From: Mycobacterium sp. Aquia_216
GTDB taxonomy: Bacteria; Actinomycetota; Actinomycetes; Mycobacteriales; Mycobacteriaceae
DNA length: 64,000 bases
Assembly: GCF_026723865.1 (NCBI RefSeq)
Contig: NZ_CP113529.1
Span: 2,852,001 to 2,916,000 of the forward strand
Direction: 5' to 3'
Within the stretch, counting starts at the first letter, position 1, and each line of letters starts with the position of its first letter. A model generated the notes under the pieces. The model was not told the origin of the DNA. It searched no databases and saw nothing but the letters and a program-made list of their open reading frames with translations. The position numbers and the translations under genes were made by a program. This document shows positions 1-11,024 of the stretch, one piece after another.

Positions 1-784
1 CGAGGTGTACAACCTTGCGGCGCAATCGCATGTACGGGTCAGCTTCGACGAACCGGTGCACACCGGCGACACGACCGGCATGGGATCGGTCCGGCTGCTC
101 GAAGCCGTCCGCCTTTCCCGCGTGGACTGCCGCTTCTATCAGGCGTCCTCGTCGGAAATGTTCGGCGCATCGCCACCACCGCAGAACGAGCAGACCCCCT
201 TTTATCCCCGCTCGCCGTACGGCGCGGCCAAGGTCTACTCCTATTGGGCCACCCGCAACTATCGCGAAGCGTACGGATTGTTCGCGGTGAACGGCATCTT
301 GTTCAACCACGAATCGCCAAGGCGCGGCGAGACATTCGTTACTCGAAAGATCACGCGAGCCGTGGCGCGCATCAGAGCCGGCGTCCAGTCGGACATCTAC
401 CTGGGCAATCTCGATGCCGTCCGCGACTGGGGATACGCGCCCGAATATGTCGAAGGGATGTGGCGCATGCTGCAGGCCGCCGACCCCGACGACTTCGTGC
501 TGTCGACGGGGCGCGGTTACAGCGTGCGCGACTTCGCCCAAACCTCATTCGAGCATGCCGGACTCGACTGGCAGAAGTACGTGAAGTTCGACGACCGTTA
601 TTTGCGTCCCACCGAAGTGGATTCGCTGATCGGCGACGCGACCAAGGCCGCTCAATCTCTCGGGTGGAAGGCTTCCGTACACACCGCCGAACTGGCGCGC
701 ATCATGGTGGACGCCGACATTGCCGCATTGGAGTGCGATGGCCGGCCATGGATCGACAAGCCGGCCCTCCCTGGCTGGAGCTGA
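1..784 (+). CDS. gmd: GDP-mannose 4,6-dehydratase, 5'-truncated by the window edge
   Basis: The C-terminal ~260 residues of a GDP-mannose 4,6-dehydratase, an extended short-chain dehydrogenase that converts GDP-D-mannose to GDP-4-keto-6-deoxy-mannose. The reading frame is open from base 2 (GAG codon), so the gene begins upstream. Visible family motifs are [10 protein letters not shown], the catalytic Ser region SSSEMFG, the YGAAK Tyr-x3-Lys pair, and the [16 protein letters not shown] segment that contacts the nucleotide sugar. Only the N-terminal Rossmann glycine motif is missing, because of the edge. The stop lies 7 bases before the GDP-fucose synthase start, so the two genes are co-transcribed and form a two-step GDP-deoxyhexose pathway. 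By position it corresponds to Rv1511 (gmdA) of M. tuberculosis, and to the GDP-sugar genes of M. avium GPL clusters. Confidence 0.93.
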   Translation, partial: EVYNLAAQSHVRVSFDEPVHTGDTTGMGSVRLLEAVRLSRVDCRFYQASSSEMFGASPPPQNEQTPFYPRSPYGAAKVYSYWATRNYREAYGLFAVNGILFNHESPRRGETFVTRKITRAVARIRAGVQSDIYLGNLDAVRDWGYAPEYVEGMWRMLQAADPDDFVLSTGRGYSVRDFAQTSFEHAGLDWQKYVKFDDRYLRPTEVDSLIGDATKAAQSLGWKASVHTAELARIMVDADIAALECDGRPWIDKPALPGWS

Positions 785-791
785 GCAAAGC

Positions 792-1754
792 ATGGATACG
801 CCCGTCGGCATCCTCGATCGCGCGTTGCCGGTATACATCGCCGGGCACCGGGGACTCGTCGGCTCCGCCTTATTGCGCAAGTTCGAGGCCGAGGGATTCA
901 CGAATCTCGTTGTGCGGTCCCATGATCAACTCGACCTAACGGATCGGGCCGCGACGTTCGATTTCATCCTCGAGGCCCGGCCGCAGGTGATCGTCGACGC
1001 CGCGGCGCGCGTTGGCGGCATTATGGCGAACAACACCTATCCCGCGGACTTCTTGTCCGAAAACCTGCAGATTCAGGTCAACCTGCTGGACGCGGCTGTG
1101 GCCGCGCGGGTGCCACGGTTGCTGTTCCTCGGATCTTCTTGCATATACCCGAAATTCGCCCCGCAGCCGATTCAGGAGAGCGCGCTGCTCACTGGCCCGC
1201 TGGAGCCGACCAATGACGCGTACGCGATCGCGAAAATCGCGGGCATCCTTCAGGTGCAGGCGGTCCGGCGGCAATACGGCCTGGCCTGGATTTCGGCGAT
1301 GCCGACGAATCTTTACGGACCGGGTGACAACTTTTCCCCATCGGGTTCACATCTGCTGCCGGCGCTGATCCGGCGCTATGAGGAGGCCAAGGCCGGTGGT
1401 GCGCCGGCGGTGACCAACTGGGGGACCGGTACGCCGCAACGCGAGTTGCTGCATGTCGACGATTTGGCCAGCGCGAGCCTGCACCTCCTGGAGCACTTCG
1501 ACGGCCCCAATCACGTCAACGTGGGGACCGGTGTCGATCACACCATCAGTGAGATCGCCGAAATGGTCGCTACCGCAGTGGGGTACACCGGCGAAACACG
1601 CTGGGACCCAACCAAACCGGACGGCACGCCGCGCAAGCTGTTGGACGTCTCGGTGTTACGGGAGGCGGGATGGGCGCCCGAAATCTCGTTACGGGACGGC
1701 ATTGTGGCAACGGTGGCGTGGTACCGGGCGAACGCCGACGCAGCGAGGCAATGA
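792..1754 (+). CDS. fcl: GDP-L-fucose synthase (GDP-4-keto-6-deoxymannose 3,5-epimerase/4-reductase)
   Basis: A 320-residue extended SDR, full length for the family. It would epimerise and reduce GDP-4-keto-6-deoxymannose to GDP-L-fucose with NADPH. Seen: GHRGLVG nucleotide-binding loop near residue 18, the Ser region FLGSSCIYP, catalytic YAIAK, and the PTNLYGPGDNF segment typical of Fcl/WcaG. I chose ATG 792, preceded by a GGAG at 777–780; the open frame extends 72 bases upstream but would overlap gmd. It ends 10 bases from the convergent drrC-like gene. It corresponds to epiA (Rv1512). Next to GPL genes it probably supplies a fucose- or 6-deoxyhexose-type residue for the variable GPL oligosaccharide; that role is inference. 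Confidence 0.93.
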   Translation: MDTPVGILDRALPVYIAGHRGLVGSALLRKFEAEGFTNLVVRSHDQLDLTDRAATFDFILEARPQVIVDAAARVGGIMANNTYPADFLSENLQIQVNLLDAAVAARVPRLLFLGSSCIYPKFAPQPIQESALLTGPLEPTNDAYAIAKIAGILQVQAVRRQYGLAWISAMPTNLYGPGDNFSPSGSHLLPALIRRYEEAKAGGAPAVTNWGTGTPQRELLHVDDLASASLHLLEHFDGPNHVNVGTGVDHTISEIAEMVATAVGYTGETRWDPTKPDGTPRKLLDVSVLREAGWAPEISLRDGIVATVAWYRANADAARQ

Positions 1755-1764
1755 ATCTGCGGGA

Positions 1765-2556
1765 TTAGGCGCTGGATTCGGCCGCACGTCGATAGCCACG
1801 CACCGCGATCGGGATGAACACCGCGAGCAGCACGGTCGTCCAGAGCAGCGTCATCGCCAGCGGCCGCAGGAACGAGCCCCCATGGGCCAGCGCCCACATC
1901 GCCTCGATGGGTGGAGACATCGGCTGCGCACGGACAAACGGTTGAAGCCAGGCCGGAAACAGCCCGATCGGAGTCGTCCCGGGGTTGAGGAAGGCCAGCG
2001 AGACAGTCACGGCGACCAGCCACGTCATCATGGTGCGGCCATTGGTGCGGACGGCCAGCGCCATGACCATCGCCGTGTACCCGGTGACAGCGATCGAGGG
2101 GATCAGAATGTAAAACAGTGCCGAGGGCCAGCCGTGGGTAAAGCGCAGCCCCATCGCCACCCCGACCGCTGTGATCAGGATCGTTCCCACGAGCGCCCGC
2201 ACGGCTTCGGCGGCCAGCCGACCGGTGAGCGCGCTCGCGCGGTGAACCGGCAACACCCACATCCGGCTGAGCAGCCGCCAATCGCGTTCCATTTGTATGC
2301 CGACCGCGCCGCCCAGAGCGCCGAACACCGCCGACAGCACAGTGCACAACGGGACCAGGCCGTACACGCTGTCGACGCCGGTTACCGCACGAACCCGCTC
2401 ACCCAACACCACTTGGTAGACGACCAGAAGAAAGACAGGGAGCAGCAGCGACCCCATCAGCACACCTTGATCGCGCCGCCACCGGGTGAGTAGCACGCCG
2501 GCCTGTACCCAGCTCTGGGTCAGTAGGGAGCCCTGCATTCCGGGCTGCGTCGTCAT
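1765..2556 (-). CDS. drrC: ABC-2 type exporter permease, DrrC-like
   Basis: A 263-residue integral membrane protein with about six hydrophobic segments (for example around LLLPVFLLVVYQVVLG, ALVGTILITAVGVAMGL and LLWTTVLLAVFIPIAV). The spacing fits an ABC-2 permease of the daunorubicin-resistance/PDIM exporter type. I start at ATG 2556, which overlaps the stop of the upstream permease as ATGA; the open frame continues 63 bases further but would enter that gene. Third gene of drrA-drrB-drrC. DrrABC genes adjoin the serotype-specific GPL region in M. avium complex strains, so a GPL or precursor exporter is the natural suggestion, but the substrate cannot be read from sequence. Confidence 0.85.
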   Translation of the reverse strand: MTTQPGMQGSLLTQSWVQAGVLLTRWRRDQGVLMGSLLLPVFLLVVYQVVLGERVRAVTGVDSVYGLVPLCTVLSAVFGALGGAVGIQMERDWRLLSRMWVLPVHRASALTGRLAAEAVRALVGTILITAVGVAMGLRFTHGWPSALFYILIPSIAVTGYTAMVMALAVRTNGRTMMTWLVAVTVSLAFLNPGTTPIGLFPAWLQPFVRAQPMSPPIEAMWALAHGGSFLRPLAMTLLWTTVLLAVFIPIAVRGYRRAAESSA

Positions 2557-3296
2557 CTGGCCCGCCTCTGCATCCGCAATGTGATTGTGCCGAAGACGAG
2601 CATCATCCCGGCACACCACGCGAGACTGGCGGCGAGGTTCCCGAGAATCACGTGCCCGCTCGCCAGGCCGCGCAACGTTTCGGCGACCTGGGACACCGGC
2701 TGGTTGCGCACGTATGGGCGTAACCAGCCCGGAAAGGTTCTCTCGGGAGCGATTCCGGTAGACAGCATGAACAGCAGCACCTGCGGGACGAACAGTAGGG
2801 GAGTGACCGCCTCAAGACTGGTCGATGCCGATCCCAGCGCGTCGGCACCCAGCGCCACAGCCAGGCACAACAGCAATGCGATAAGCACGAAGGCCAGCGC
2901 ATATCCGAGGCCGCCGGTCATCCGGAATCCGAAGGCGTAGCCGGCGATCAGCGCAACCGAGAGGGCAAGCGTGGCCCGCATCAGGGTCGCCGCTATGCGG
3001 GCTGCCACGGGGTACACCGCGGGGATCGGTAGTGCCGCAATCCGCTCGCCCACCGCGGTCAGCCGGTCGCGGGCCGCACGGTCGGCGGTGACCAACGCGA
3101 CGAACACGACGGATTGGACCACCACCGCAGGCACCAGATACTGCGTATAGCTGATGCGCCCGGTATCGACCAGACCGTGCAGCGCTACCCCGAAACCGGC
3201 CAAATACCCGACGGGAGAAAGCATCTCGAAGACAAGCCCGCCGTCGCGTACCGCACCTGTCATCGAACGTTCGGTGAGGGCGGCCAGGGCACTCAT
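2553..3296 (-). CDS. drrB: ABC-2 type exporter permease, DrrB-like
   Basis: A 247-residue polytopic membrane protein, ABC-2 permease family. Hydrophobic stretches include YLVPAVVVQSVVFVALV, ATLALSVALIAGYAFGF, LAFVLIALLLCLAVALG and ASLAWCAGMMLVFGTITL. The loop before the last segment, PERTFPGWLRPYVRNQPVSQVAETLRGL, is the conserved P-x-W-L-x-P-x-x-x-x-P-x-S motif of DrrB/DrrC permeases; the neighbouring permease has a matching version (FPAWLQPFVRAQPMSPPIEAM). Start and stop overlap the ATPase and the next permease by 4 nt each, so the three are translationally coupled and probably form one heteromeric exporter. Confidence 0.87.
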   Translation of the reverse strand: MSALAALTERSMTGAVRDGGLVFEMLSPVGYLAGFGVALHGLVDTGRISYTQYLVPAVVVQSVVFVALVTADRAARDRLTAVGERIAALPIPAVYPVAARIAATLMRATLALSVALIAGYAFGFRMTGGLGYALAFVLIALLLCLAVALGADALGSASTSLEAVTPLLFVPQVLLFMLSTGIAPERTFPGWLRPYVRNQPVSQVAETLRGLASGHVILGNLAASLAWCAGMMLVFGTITLRMQRRAR

Positions 3297-4240
3297 GACT
3301 GAGTGACGGTTCGTTCGGTGAGATGGATGAACGCTTCGTCCAGGGAGGGCTTGCGCAGCGAGATGTCGGTGAGTTCGATGCCGAGCGCATCGACGCGGCG
3401 AAAGACCTCGCTCAGCGTTGCCACTCCGTCGGGGGCCATCACCGAGACCGAATTGGCGTCGGCGTCGACATCGACGCCTTGCAGTCCCGTCAGCGCGGTT
3501 GCGACCTGACCCAAGTCGGCCGGATTCGTCGGAGTGACCTGGCAGTAGCCGGCACCCGCCCTGCGCTTGAGTTCCTCGGCGGTGCCGTTGGCGATCACCT
3601 GTCCCTGGTCGATGACGACGACTGAGTCGCTCAGCAGATCGGCTTCTTCCAGGTTCTGTGTGGTCAGCAGCACCGTAATGCCCTGTCGGGTCATCGAACT
3701 CACGAGGGTGTACAGGGTGCGGCGGCTGCGCGGGTCCAGTCCGGTGGTCGGTTCGTCGAGGAAGAGCACCTTCGGCAACACCACCAGGGCGATAGCGAGA
3801 TCGACGCGGCGCCGCATGCCTCCGGAGTAGGTGGATGCGCGCCGGTCGGCAGCATCAACGAGGTCGAACCGTTCGATCAGCTCGTCGGCACGAGCCTTTG
3901 CCTGCCGCCGGCTCAGTCCGCGCAACCTACCGAACAACACCAGGTTCTCCCGCCCGTTGAGCAGGGGGTCCATCGCGCTGAACTGTCCCGCGATCCCGAT
4001 GCTGGAACGTACTTCCGCGGGCTGGCGCACGATGTCGTATCCGTTGACGACAGCGTGGCCCGAACTGGGGCGGATCAGCGTGGACAAGATGTTGATGGTG
4101 GTGGTCTTACCGGCGCCATTGTGGCCGAGCACGCCGCAAACCGTCCCGGCCGGAACCGAGAAGCTCACCCCGCGCAGCGCGTGTGTGCCCTCCCCGAATG
4201 TCTTCGTAAGGCCATCAACTTCTATCGCAAGCGGGCTCAC
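3293..4240 (-). CDS. drrA: ABC transporter ATP-binding protein, DrrA-like
   Basis: A 315-residue ATPase with all nucleotide-binding motifs: Walker A GHNGAGKTT (around residues 39–47), signature YSGGMRRR (around 138), Walker B VLFLDEPTTGLD and the switch region TVLLTTQNLEEADLL. The extra C-terminal ~80 residues after the Walker core are usual for DrrA-type ATPases. It is first in a three-gene operon and would energise the two permeases that follow. The 355 bases upstream (4241–4595) must hold the operon promoter because no gene abuts it; I could not single out a convincing −10/−35 pair. Confidence 0.92.
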   Translation of the reverse strand: MSPLAIEVDGLTKTFGEGTHALRGVSFSVPAGTVCGVLGHNGAGKTTTINILSTLIRPSSGHAVVNGYDIVRQPAEVRSSIGIAGQFSAMDPLLNGRENLVLFGRLRGLSRRQAKARADELIERFDLVDAADRRASTYSGGMRRRVDLAIALVVLPKVLFLDEPTTGLDPRSRRTLYTLVSSMTRQGITVLLTTQNLEEADLLSDSVVVIDQGQVIANGTAEELKRRAGAGYCQVTPTNPADLGQVATALTGLQGVDVDADANSVSVMAPDGVATLSEVFRRVDALGIELTDISLRKPSLDEAFIHLTERTVTQS

Positions 4241-4595
4241 AGTTGGGAGTATTTCATGGTGGGTGCCAGCGTGTGGGCGGTATCGGTCTTACCCGGCACG
4301 TGGTTCGGCCGATGCTATCAGCCCTCTTTGCTGTGGTGGCTGTCACACGGGATGAAGGCGCGTTAGGGTGAAATGCTTGCCAGCGGGCGGCTTACGATTC
4401 GAGTGGGGTTGGGGCTTTCGATCGAGTTGGCTTGTGCGGCAGTGTGATTCCGGTCGCGGCCGCGTTTCCGCTGTTGATCAGCCGAAGGCAGCAGCCACAC
4501 CGCTTCGGCGGACCACCCGAGATGGCCTTGTCTTTGGTCAAGCATATGGCGTCTCCGGATTTCCGGAATGGGACTGGCTTTCCGGCTCCGGCACC
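4241..4595. other. intergenic region between drrA start and the mmpL stop
   Basis: 355 bases with no gene I can support. Short open frames exist on the plus strand (for example 4368–4655), but they have no ribosome binding site, run into the mmpL gene antisense and resemble nothing I know. The region should contain the drrABC promoter (minus strand) and the end of the mmpS-mmpL-mmpL transcript. Confidence 0.6.
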
Positions 4596-7532
4596 CTAGA
4601 CGGATTGCCGTGGGATCTCGGCGGTGGGCGCCTCGCCGGGACGCTCCTCGCCTAGCAACGCGCGTACCAGCGGACGCGAACCTTCTGGCCGCAGCATTTG
4701 ACTGGCCGGGCGCGGGCGAACCGCTTGCGGCCACCAGAACCAACGCCCAAGCATTGTGGCGATCGACGGAGTCATGAACGAGCGTACGACCAGAGTGTCG
4801 AACAACAGGCCCAGGCCGATAGTGGTACCGACCTGACCAATGATCCGCAAGTCGCTGGAGGCCATCGAAGCCATGGTGAAGGCGAACACCAGACCCGCGT
4901 TCGTCACGACCTTACCGGTACCACCCATTGCGCGAATGATGCCGGTGTTGATACCCGCGCTTAATTCCTCTTTCATCCGGGACACCAGCAGCAAGTTGTA
5001 GTCAGACCCCACCGCCAAAAGGACGATCACGGACATGGGAAGCACCATCCAGTACAACTTGATGCCCAGGATGTACTGCCAGATCAGCACCGAAAGACCG
5101 AACGACGAGCCCAACGATAGAGCGACCGTACCCACGATCACCAGAGCGGCCACAAAACTGCGCGTGATGATGAGCATGATGGTGAAGATAAGACAGAGCG
5201 CGCCAATTCCCGCGATCAATAGATCGAATTTGGATCCGTCTTTGAAGTCCTTGAAGGTCGATGCGGTTCCGGCGATATAGATCTTGGCGTCTTCCAGCGG
5301 TGTCGTCTTGAGCGCCTCTTCGGCCGCCGTCCGTATCTTGTCGACGCGGTCCACGCTTTCGGGCGACGCCGGGTCACCCTTGTGGGAGATGATGAACCGG
5401 GCCGCCTTGCCGTCGGGCGACAAGAATTGAGTCATCGCTTTCTGGAAGTCCGCGTTCTTGAAAATCTCCGGCGGCAGATAGAACGAGTCGTCGTTCTTGG
5501 AGTTGTCGTACGCCTGACCCAGCGTGTTGGCGTCCTTGCTGTCGACATTCACCTGGCCGATGATCCCGGACATCGTGCTGTGCATCGTCAGCGTCGTCTT
5601 CTTGAAGAACTCCATGGTTGCAATCATCTGCGGATACTGCTCAAGTAGCTTCGGCAGCAGCACATCCATCTTGTGCAGGTCCACGAGAAGGTCGCCGAGT
5701 TTGTCGCTGAGTTCGTCGACGCCGTCGAGCGTGTCAAATATTGACCGCAGGGACCAGCATATCGGGATATCGAAGCAGTGTTTTTCCCAGTAGAAGTAGC
5801 TCTTGATCGGCCTGAGGAAGTCCTCAAAATCCGCGAAGTGATTTCTCAACTCGTACAAGATCTGCGTCATTTCGCCGGTCTTGACGATCGATTCGTGCGT
5901 AAGAGCGGTGAGCTCTTTCTGCAATTCGTAGAGGCGTCTCATCGAGGCGAGCTGGATGTCGATCATGGCGACCTGCTGGAGCATATCGTCCATACGTGCA
6001 TTCAGATACTTCACGTTTTGTGACTGAGCCGCGTTTTGCATGCTGAGCATGAACGGGATCGAGGTGTGTTCGATCGGCGTTCCCTCGGGCCGAGTAATGC
6101 CCTGAACCCGAGCAATCCCGGGGACCTTGAATATTCCTCTGGCCAGTCGGTGCAGGGTGATGAAATCAGCCGGATTGCGCATATCATGATCGGCTTCAAT
6201 CATCACGATTTCAGGCATCATCCGGGCCTGAGAGAAATGTCGGTCAGCGGCCGCATACCCTACGTTCGCGGGAATATCGTCAGGCATATAGAGCCGGTTG
6301 TTGTAGCTCGTCTGGTAGCCAGGCAGCGTCACCAAACCGACCAGCGCCACGGCGACCGTCGCGATCAGAATGGGCGCGGGCCAGCGCACAATCGCAGTGC
6401 CGATCCGGCGCCAGCGGCCGAAGCGGATCGCCCGTGTGGGGTCGAGCAGTCCAACGCCGCTTCCGACAGTGATTACCGCGGGCACCAGCGTCAGAGCGAT
6501 CACGACGGAAACGACCATGCCCAACGCGCAGGGCGCGCCCATGGTCTGGAAGATGGGCATCCGGGTAAAGCTCAGGCACAACATCGCCCCGGCGATCGTC
6601 AGACCGGAACCCAGGACAACGGGAACGACACCGCGAAAAGTGGTGTAGAAGGCCAATTCCCGGTCCTCACCGGCCTGGCGCGCCTCCTGATATCGGCCGA
6701 AGAAAAAGATCCCATAGTCGGTTCCCGCCGCCATCGCGAGGGCTACCAGCAAGTTGACGGCGAACGTCGACAATTGCAGAAGGCTGTGATCACCGAGAAA
6801 GGCGACGATTCCCCGAGCCGCGAGTACTTCGATCCCGACTGTGATCAACAGCAGAATCACGGTGATGATCGATCGGTAGACGAAAAGCAGCACCACGAAA
6901 ATAATCGCGGCACCTACCGCTGTCATTTTCAGAATGGATCTATCGCCGGCCTGTTGCATGTCGGAAAACAGCGCCGATGGACCGGTGACGTAGGCCTTGA
7001 TCCCGGGAGGTGGGGGTGTCCGCGCGAGAATATCCCGAACGGAGGCAAGGGAGTCCTGGCCCTGCGTCGTGCCCTGGTTTCCGGCCAGGTTCATTTGAAC
7101 GTATACGGCCTTACTATCGGCACTTTGCGCGCCGGCAGCGGTGAGTCGATCTCCCCACAGATCCTGTACGTGCTCAACATGTTTCGTGTCGGCTCGTAAC
7201 TCGCGAACCAATTTGTCGTAGTACTTGTGGGCGTCGTCCCCAAGCTCGTGTTGGCCCTCGAGCACGAGCATCACAAAGCTATCCGAATCGGACTCTTTGA
7301 AGACCTTGCCCATCCGCATCATCGCCTGCACCGCTGGCGCGTCTTGAGGAGCCAACGGCACGGAGTGTTCCCGGCCTACGCGCTCTAGCGAGGGAACGGC
7401 GAATGTCACCAGCAGCGTGAGTGCCACCCAGCCCAAAATGGTCAACACCGACAACTTACGAAGCACCCTGGCAAAGCGCGGTTTCCGGGCGGGGGCCGGG
7501 GGAGTTTCCGTACTCATAGGTTCCGTGGTCAT
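4596..7532 (-). CDS. mmpL4b: MmpL-family RND transporter, second copy (MmpL4b/TmtpC-like)
   Basis: A 978-residue RND superfamily lipid exporter. Layout is typical: TM1 near residues 28–50, a large periplasmic loop, TM2–6 (about 200–380), a second long periplasmic loop (about 400–760), then TM7–12 and a short cytoplasmic tail. The proton-relay Asp-Tyr pairs are present in TM4 ([15 protein letters not shown]) and TM10 ([10 protein letters not shown]). ATG 7532 lies 7 bases after the stop of the upstream mmpL; a second Met at 7517 is possible. In GPL-producing mycobacteria a paired MmpL4a/MmpL4b with MmpS4 is required for GPL export, and gene order here matches. The paralog upstream is similar along its whole length, so the pair arose by tandem duplication. 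Confidence 0.92.
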   Translation of the reverse strand: MTTEPMSTETPPAPARKPRFARVLRKLSVLTILGWVALTLLVTFAVPSLERVGREHSVPLAPQDAPAVQAMMRMGKVFKESDSDSFVMLVLEGQHELGDDAHKYYDKLVRELRADTKHVEHVQDLWGDRLTAAGAQSADSKAVYVQMNLAGNQGTTQGQDSLASVRDILARTPPPPGIKAYVTGPSALFSDMQQAGDRSILKMTAVGAAIIFVVLLFVYRSIITVILLLITVGIEVLAARGIVAFLGDHSLLQLSTFAVNLLVALAMAAGTDYGIFFFGRYQEARQAGEDRELAFYTTFRGVVPVVLGSGLTIAGAMLCLSFTRMPIFQTMGAPCALGMVVSVVIALTLVPAVITVGSGVGLLDPTRAIRFGRWRRIGTAIVRWPAPILIATVAVALVGLVTLPGYQTSYNNRLYMPDDIPANVGYAAADRHFSQARMMPEIVMIEADHDMRNPADFITLHRLARGIFKVPGIARVQGITRPEGTPIEHTSIPFMLSMQNAAQSQNVKYLNARMDDMLQQVAMIDIQLASMRRLYELQKELTALTHESIVKTGEMTQILYELRNHFADFEDFLRPIKSYFYWEKHCFDIPICWSLRSIFDTLDGVDELSDKLGDLLVDLHKMDVLLPKLLEQYPQMIATMEFFKKTTLTMHSTMSGIIGQVNVDSKDANTLGQAYDNSKNDDSFYLPPEIFKNADFQKAMTQFLSPDGKAARFIISHKGDPASPESVDRVDKIRTAAEEALKTTPLEDAKIYIAGTASTFKDFKDGSKFDLLIAGIGALCLIFTIMLIITRSFVAALVIVGTVALSLGSSFGLSVLIWQYILGIKLYWMVLPMSVIVLLAVGSDYNLLLVSRMKEELSAGINTGIIRAMGGTGKVVTNAGLVFAFTMASMASSDLRIIGQVGTTIGLGLLFDTLVVRSFMTPSIATMLGRWFWWPQAVRPRPASQMLRPEGSRPLVRALLGEERPGEAPTAEIPRQSV

Positions 7533-7539
7533 GCGGGCC

Positions 7540-10434
7540 TCACCGCGATTCTTTCAGCAGCAGCGCACGTACCAACGGGCGCGAGCCCAACGGCCGCAAC
7601 ATTTGGCTTGCGGGTCGGGTGCGCACTTGTTGTGGCCACCAGAACCAGCGTCCCAGCAACGCCGCGACGGCCGGGGTCATGAAGGCGCGCACGACCAGCG
7701 TGTCGAAGAGCAGACCCATCCCGATCGTGGTGCCCAGCTGCGCGATGCTGCGCAAGTCGCTGACCGCCATGGACGCCATGGTGAATGCGAATACCAGGCC
7801 CGCGTTGGTGACGACTTTTCCGGTACCCGCCATCGCGCGGATGATGCCGGTGCGTATCCCGGCGTCCAGTTCCTCTTTCATCCGGGAGACCAACAATAAG
7901 TTGTAGTCAGAGCCCACGGCCAAGAGGACGATCACCGCCATCGACAGAACTGTCCAGTGTATTTGCAGTCCAAGCAAATACTGCCAAACCAAGATGGACA
8001 TGCCGAAGGATGCGCCCAGTGAAAGCAATACCGTACCCACAATGACCAGCGCGGCGATAAAACTTCGTGTCATGATCAGCATGATGATGAAAATCAGGCA
8101 GATAGCGGCGACGCCCGCAATCAACAGGTCATATTTGGCGCCGTCGACCAAATCTTTTACCACCGCCGCGGTCCCCGTGAGATAGATCTTGGAGTCTTCC
8201 AGGGGGGTGCCCTTCAGCGCCTCCTCGGCGGCCGTCCTGATCGGGTCGACCCGCGAGAGGCCCTCGGGCGTTGCCGGGTCACCCTTTTGTGAAATGAGCA
8301 TCCGGGCGTTCTTACCGTCCGGCGACAGGAAGATCTTCATGACCCGTTTGAAGGCGTCCGAGCTTTCGATGATCCCCGGCGGCAGATAGAAAGTATCGTC
8401 GTTCTTGGAGGTGTCGAAAGCCTGACCCATGGCATTCGGATTCTGACCGCCGTTGACCTCCATCTGGCCGATGGTTCCTTGCATGGTGCTGTGCATGGTC
8501 AGCATCATCGTTCGCATGCTCTGCATGGTCGCTATCATTGGCTGAATTTGGATAACCAACTGCGGCAGGAGCGCATCCAGTTTATCGAGGTCTCCCACCA
8601 ATTCGGTAAACTTGTCATTGACCTCGTCAACGCCGTCGAGTGCGTCGAACACGGATCTGATTGCGAAGCAGACTGGAATATCGTAACAATGCTTTTCCCA
8701 GTAGAAATAACTGCGGAGAGGTCTGAAGAAATCCTCGAAGTCCGAAACGCGGTCTCGCAACTCAGCTGTGGCTTTCTGGATTTCATGCGTTTGGCCGACC
8801 ATGTCATGAGTTACGCCAATGAGTTCTTTCATCAGCCCCAACATCCGCTGCAAGAGAGCAATCATTTTTGCCAGCTCTTCGGCCTGCTTAAGCATGTCTT
8901 CCATGCGATCCTTTTGGAACGCCATATTTGTTAGCTGAGTCGACTGGGACATGCTCATGATGTACGGAATGCTTGTGTGCGCGAGCGGAGTTCCCTCCGG
9001 CCGGGTCACACTCTGAACTGTGGAGATGCCCGGGACCGCGAGTATGCCCTTAGCTAATTGATTCAGTACCAGCATATCGGTCGAGTTACGCAGATCGTGG
9101 TCAGCTTCGACTACAAGGATTTCCGGCATCATCATTCGCGACTCGGGAAAATGTCGTCCTGCAGCCGCGTTTCCCACGCTGGCAGGGATATCATCGGGAA
9201 TGAACTTCTGGTCGTCGTAGCTAGGGTTATACCCGGGTAGCGTCAATAATCCGATAAGGGCGACCGCTATTGTGGAAATGAGGATCGGTGTGGGCCAGCG
9301 AACTATCGCCGTACCGATTCGCCGCCAGCCGCGCACTTGGAGCTTCCGTTTCGGCTCAAACAGGCCAAAACGGCTTCCGGCAGCAATAAGTGCCGGCCCC
9401 AACGTGATCGCGACGAGGACCGCAACGGCGATACCCACCGCGTTAGGCAGGCCCAGCGGCTGAAAGTACGGTAGTCGGGTAAAGCTCAAACAAAGAACCG
9501 CCCCGGCGATTGTCAAGCCGGAAGCTAAGACAACTTTGGCGACACTGCTGAATGTGGTATAGAAGGCCGTTTCGCGATCTTCGCCTGCCTGGCGGGCTTC
9601 TTGATATCGTCCGACGAAGAATATCGCATAATCGGTACCCGTAGCGATGACCGCTGCTACCAGGAGATTAACCGCGAAGGTAGTGAGGCCGACAAGTCCG
9701 TGGTAGGCGAGAAACGCGACCATTCCTCGGCCAACCGTCAATTCCAGCCCGACCATCAGCAACAAAGCAATGACGGTAAAGATCGATCGGTAGACGAGTA
9801 GCAATGTAATGAAGATTACGGAAAGACTCGCCAGTGTCACCGTCGTGACGGTCTCTTGACCCGCTTTGTTCATATCCGCGACGGTTGCGGCGGGGCCGGT
9901 GACATAGACCTTGAGCCCGCTTGGCGCAGGCAGCTCTGCCACGATCCTTCGGATGGCGGCGACCGATTCGTCACCCGCAGCCGCACCTTGGCTACCGCCA
10001 AGGTTCAATTGCACATATGCGGCCCTTCCGTCAATGCTTTGCGCGGCGGCCGCCGTGACCGGGTCTCCCCAGAAATTCTGAATGTGCTGGACATGCTTGG
10101 TATCGGCTTCCAGCCGACGAATCAATTCGTCGTAATACTTGTGATCATCTTGGCCGAGGGGTCGGTCCCCCTCCAACACGATCATGGCGAGGGCGCCGGA
10201 ATTGGATTCCTTGAAGTCCTGGCCCAGGCGTGACATCGCCTTGAAGGAAGGTGCATCTACGGGAGTCAGCGAAACCGAATGCTGTGCCTCGACGGCCTCC
10301 AAGGGGGGGACGCCGATGGTGAGGAAGACCGTGACGCCCAGCCACCCCAAGATGATGAGGATCGAAAACCGGTGGATTGTCCGCGCGATGAAGGGTCGCG
10401 AGGGCCGCTCCGTGCCTAAGGTTTCTTCGCTCAT
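7540..10434 (-). CDS. mmpL4a: MmpL-family RND transporter, first copy (MmpL4a/TmtpB-like)
   Basis: A 964-residue RND transporter with the same layout as its downstream neighbour: TM1 around residues 22–44, two periplasmic loops, twelve predicted membrane spans. The TM4 pair is [15 protein letters not shown] and the TM10 pair [10 protein letters not shown]. The conserved periplasmic stretch [15 protein letters not shown] carries two cysteines, as in the paralog ([15 protein letters not shown]). The ATG overlaps the mmpS stop as ATGA, showing translational coupling with the accessory protein. Middle parts of both mmpL genes use visibly more A/T-ending codons than the flanking synthetase genes. 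Role by family and context: export of GPL across the inner membrane; the numbering 4a versus 4b is assigned from order only. Confidence 0.91.
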   Translation of the reverse strand: MSEETLGTERPSRPFIARTIHRFSILIILGWLGVTVFLTIGVPPLEAVEAQHSVSLTPVDAPSFKAMSRLGQDFKESNSGALAMIVLEGDRPLGQDDHKYYDELIRRLEADTKHVQHIQNFWGDPVTAAAAQSIDGRAAYVQLNLGGSQGAAAGDESVAAIRRIVAELPAPSGLKVYVTGPAATVADMNKAGQETVTTVTLASLSVIFITLLLVYRSIFTVIALLLMVGLELTVGRGMVAFLAYHGLVGLTTFAVNLLVAAVIATGTDYAIFFVGRYQEARQAGEDRETAFYTTFSSVAKVVLASGLTIAGAVLCLSFTRLPYFQPLGLPNAVGIAVAVLVAITLGPALIAAGSRFGLFEPKRKLQVRGWRRIGTAIVRWPTPILISTIAVALIGLLTLPGYNPSYDDQKFIPDDIPASVGNAAAGRHFPESRMMMPEILVVEADHDLRNSTDMLVLNQLAKGILAVPGISTVQSVTRPEGTPLAHTSIPYIMSMSQSTQLTNMAFQKDRMEDMLKQAEELAKMIALLQRMLGLMKELIGVTHDMVGQTHEIQKATAELRDRVSDFEDFFRPLRSYFYWEKHCYDIPVCFAIRSVFDALDGVDEVNDKFTELVGDLDKLDALLPQLVIQIQPMIATMQSMRTMMLTMHSTMQGTIGQMEVNGGQNPNAMGQAFDTSKNDDTFYLPPGIIESSDAFKRVMKIFLSPDGKNARMLISQKGDPATPEGLSRVDPIRTAAEEALKGTPLEDSKIYLTGTAAVVKDLVDGAKYDLLIAGVAAICLIFIIMLIMTRSFIAALVIVGTVLLSLGASFGMSILVWQYLLGLQIHWTVLSMAVIVLLAVGSDYNLLLVSRMKEELDAGIRTGIIRAMAGTGKVVTNAGLVFAFTMASMAVSDLRSIAQLGTTIGMGLLFDTLVVRAFMTPAVAALLGRWFWWPQQVRTRPASQMLRPLGSRPLVRALLLKESR

Positions 10435-11024
10435 GCCGCCGTCAGCACGCAGTACGTGAAGGCGTTCACCTCGTGTGAGACCTTCTCGGACTTGACGGTG
10501 CCATCGACGATGATTCGGCAGCCGATAGTATCGCTATCGCCTTGTGCCACCACGTTTCCCACGATTGACGGCAGCGTTGTCGAGAGATCCATCGACCACG
10601 GCAGCGTGACTGCGTTGATGTGCTGCGGGTCGGCATTGACGTCGAAATAACTGATGTCAGCCACGGTCCCCGGTGCTCCGAAGACTTCGTACTTCAGATG
10701 CTTGGGGTTGAAAGGCTTGCTGTCCTTGATCCTGGTGTCGGCATACGACTGACGTTTCTCGGAGCCGAATATCCCGTGCAACCGCGAGACGGTGAATCCG
10801 CCGGCGGTGAGCACGGCGACGATGAGTAGCGGGATCCAGATTCGCCCCAGCAGCTTGAATGCTCCAGCACCCGGATTCCGGCGGCCTCTTCGGCCACCAT
10901 CCGGCTCTTGGGATCCGGGTGCCGACTGGCGACCGAACCGCCGTAAGCGGCTAGAGGGCTGGCTAGCGCCCTGGCTGCCTTCGGCGGCGACGTCGGATCG
11001 GGCTCGAACGCCGTGTTCGACCAC
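10431..11024 (-). CDS. mmpS4: MmpS-family membrane accessory protein with long N-terminal extension
   Basis: A 197-residue single-span membrane protein. Residues ~60–80 ([21 protein letters not shown]) are the MmpS transmembrane helix followed by the usual RLHGIFGSE. The periplasmic domain contains [19 protein letters not shown] and ends with two cysteines (GCRII and TYCVLTAA) that are conserved in the family. Typical MmpS proteins have only a short cytoplasmic leader; here ~58 residues rich in Gly, Arg, Ser and Pro precede the helix. GTG 11024 is supported by a purine-rich site GAAGGGGG at 11029–11036. First gene of mmpS-mmpL-mmpL, transcribed away from mbtH-mps1-mps2. Confidence 0.88.
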   Translation of the reverse strand: MVEHGVRARSDVAAEGSQGASQPSSRLRRFGRQSAPGSQEPDGGRRGRRNPGAGAFKLLGRIWIPLLIVAVLTAGGFTVSRLHGIFGSEKRQSYADTRIKDSKPFNPKHLKYEVFGAPGTVADISYFDVNADPQHINAVTLPWSMDLSTTLPSIVGNVVAQGDSDTIGCRIIVDGTVKSEKVSHEVNAFTYCVLTAA

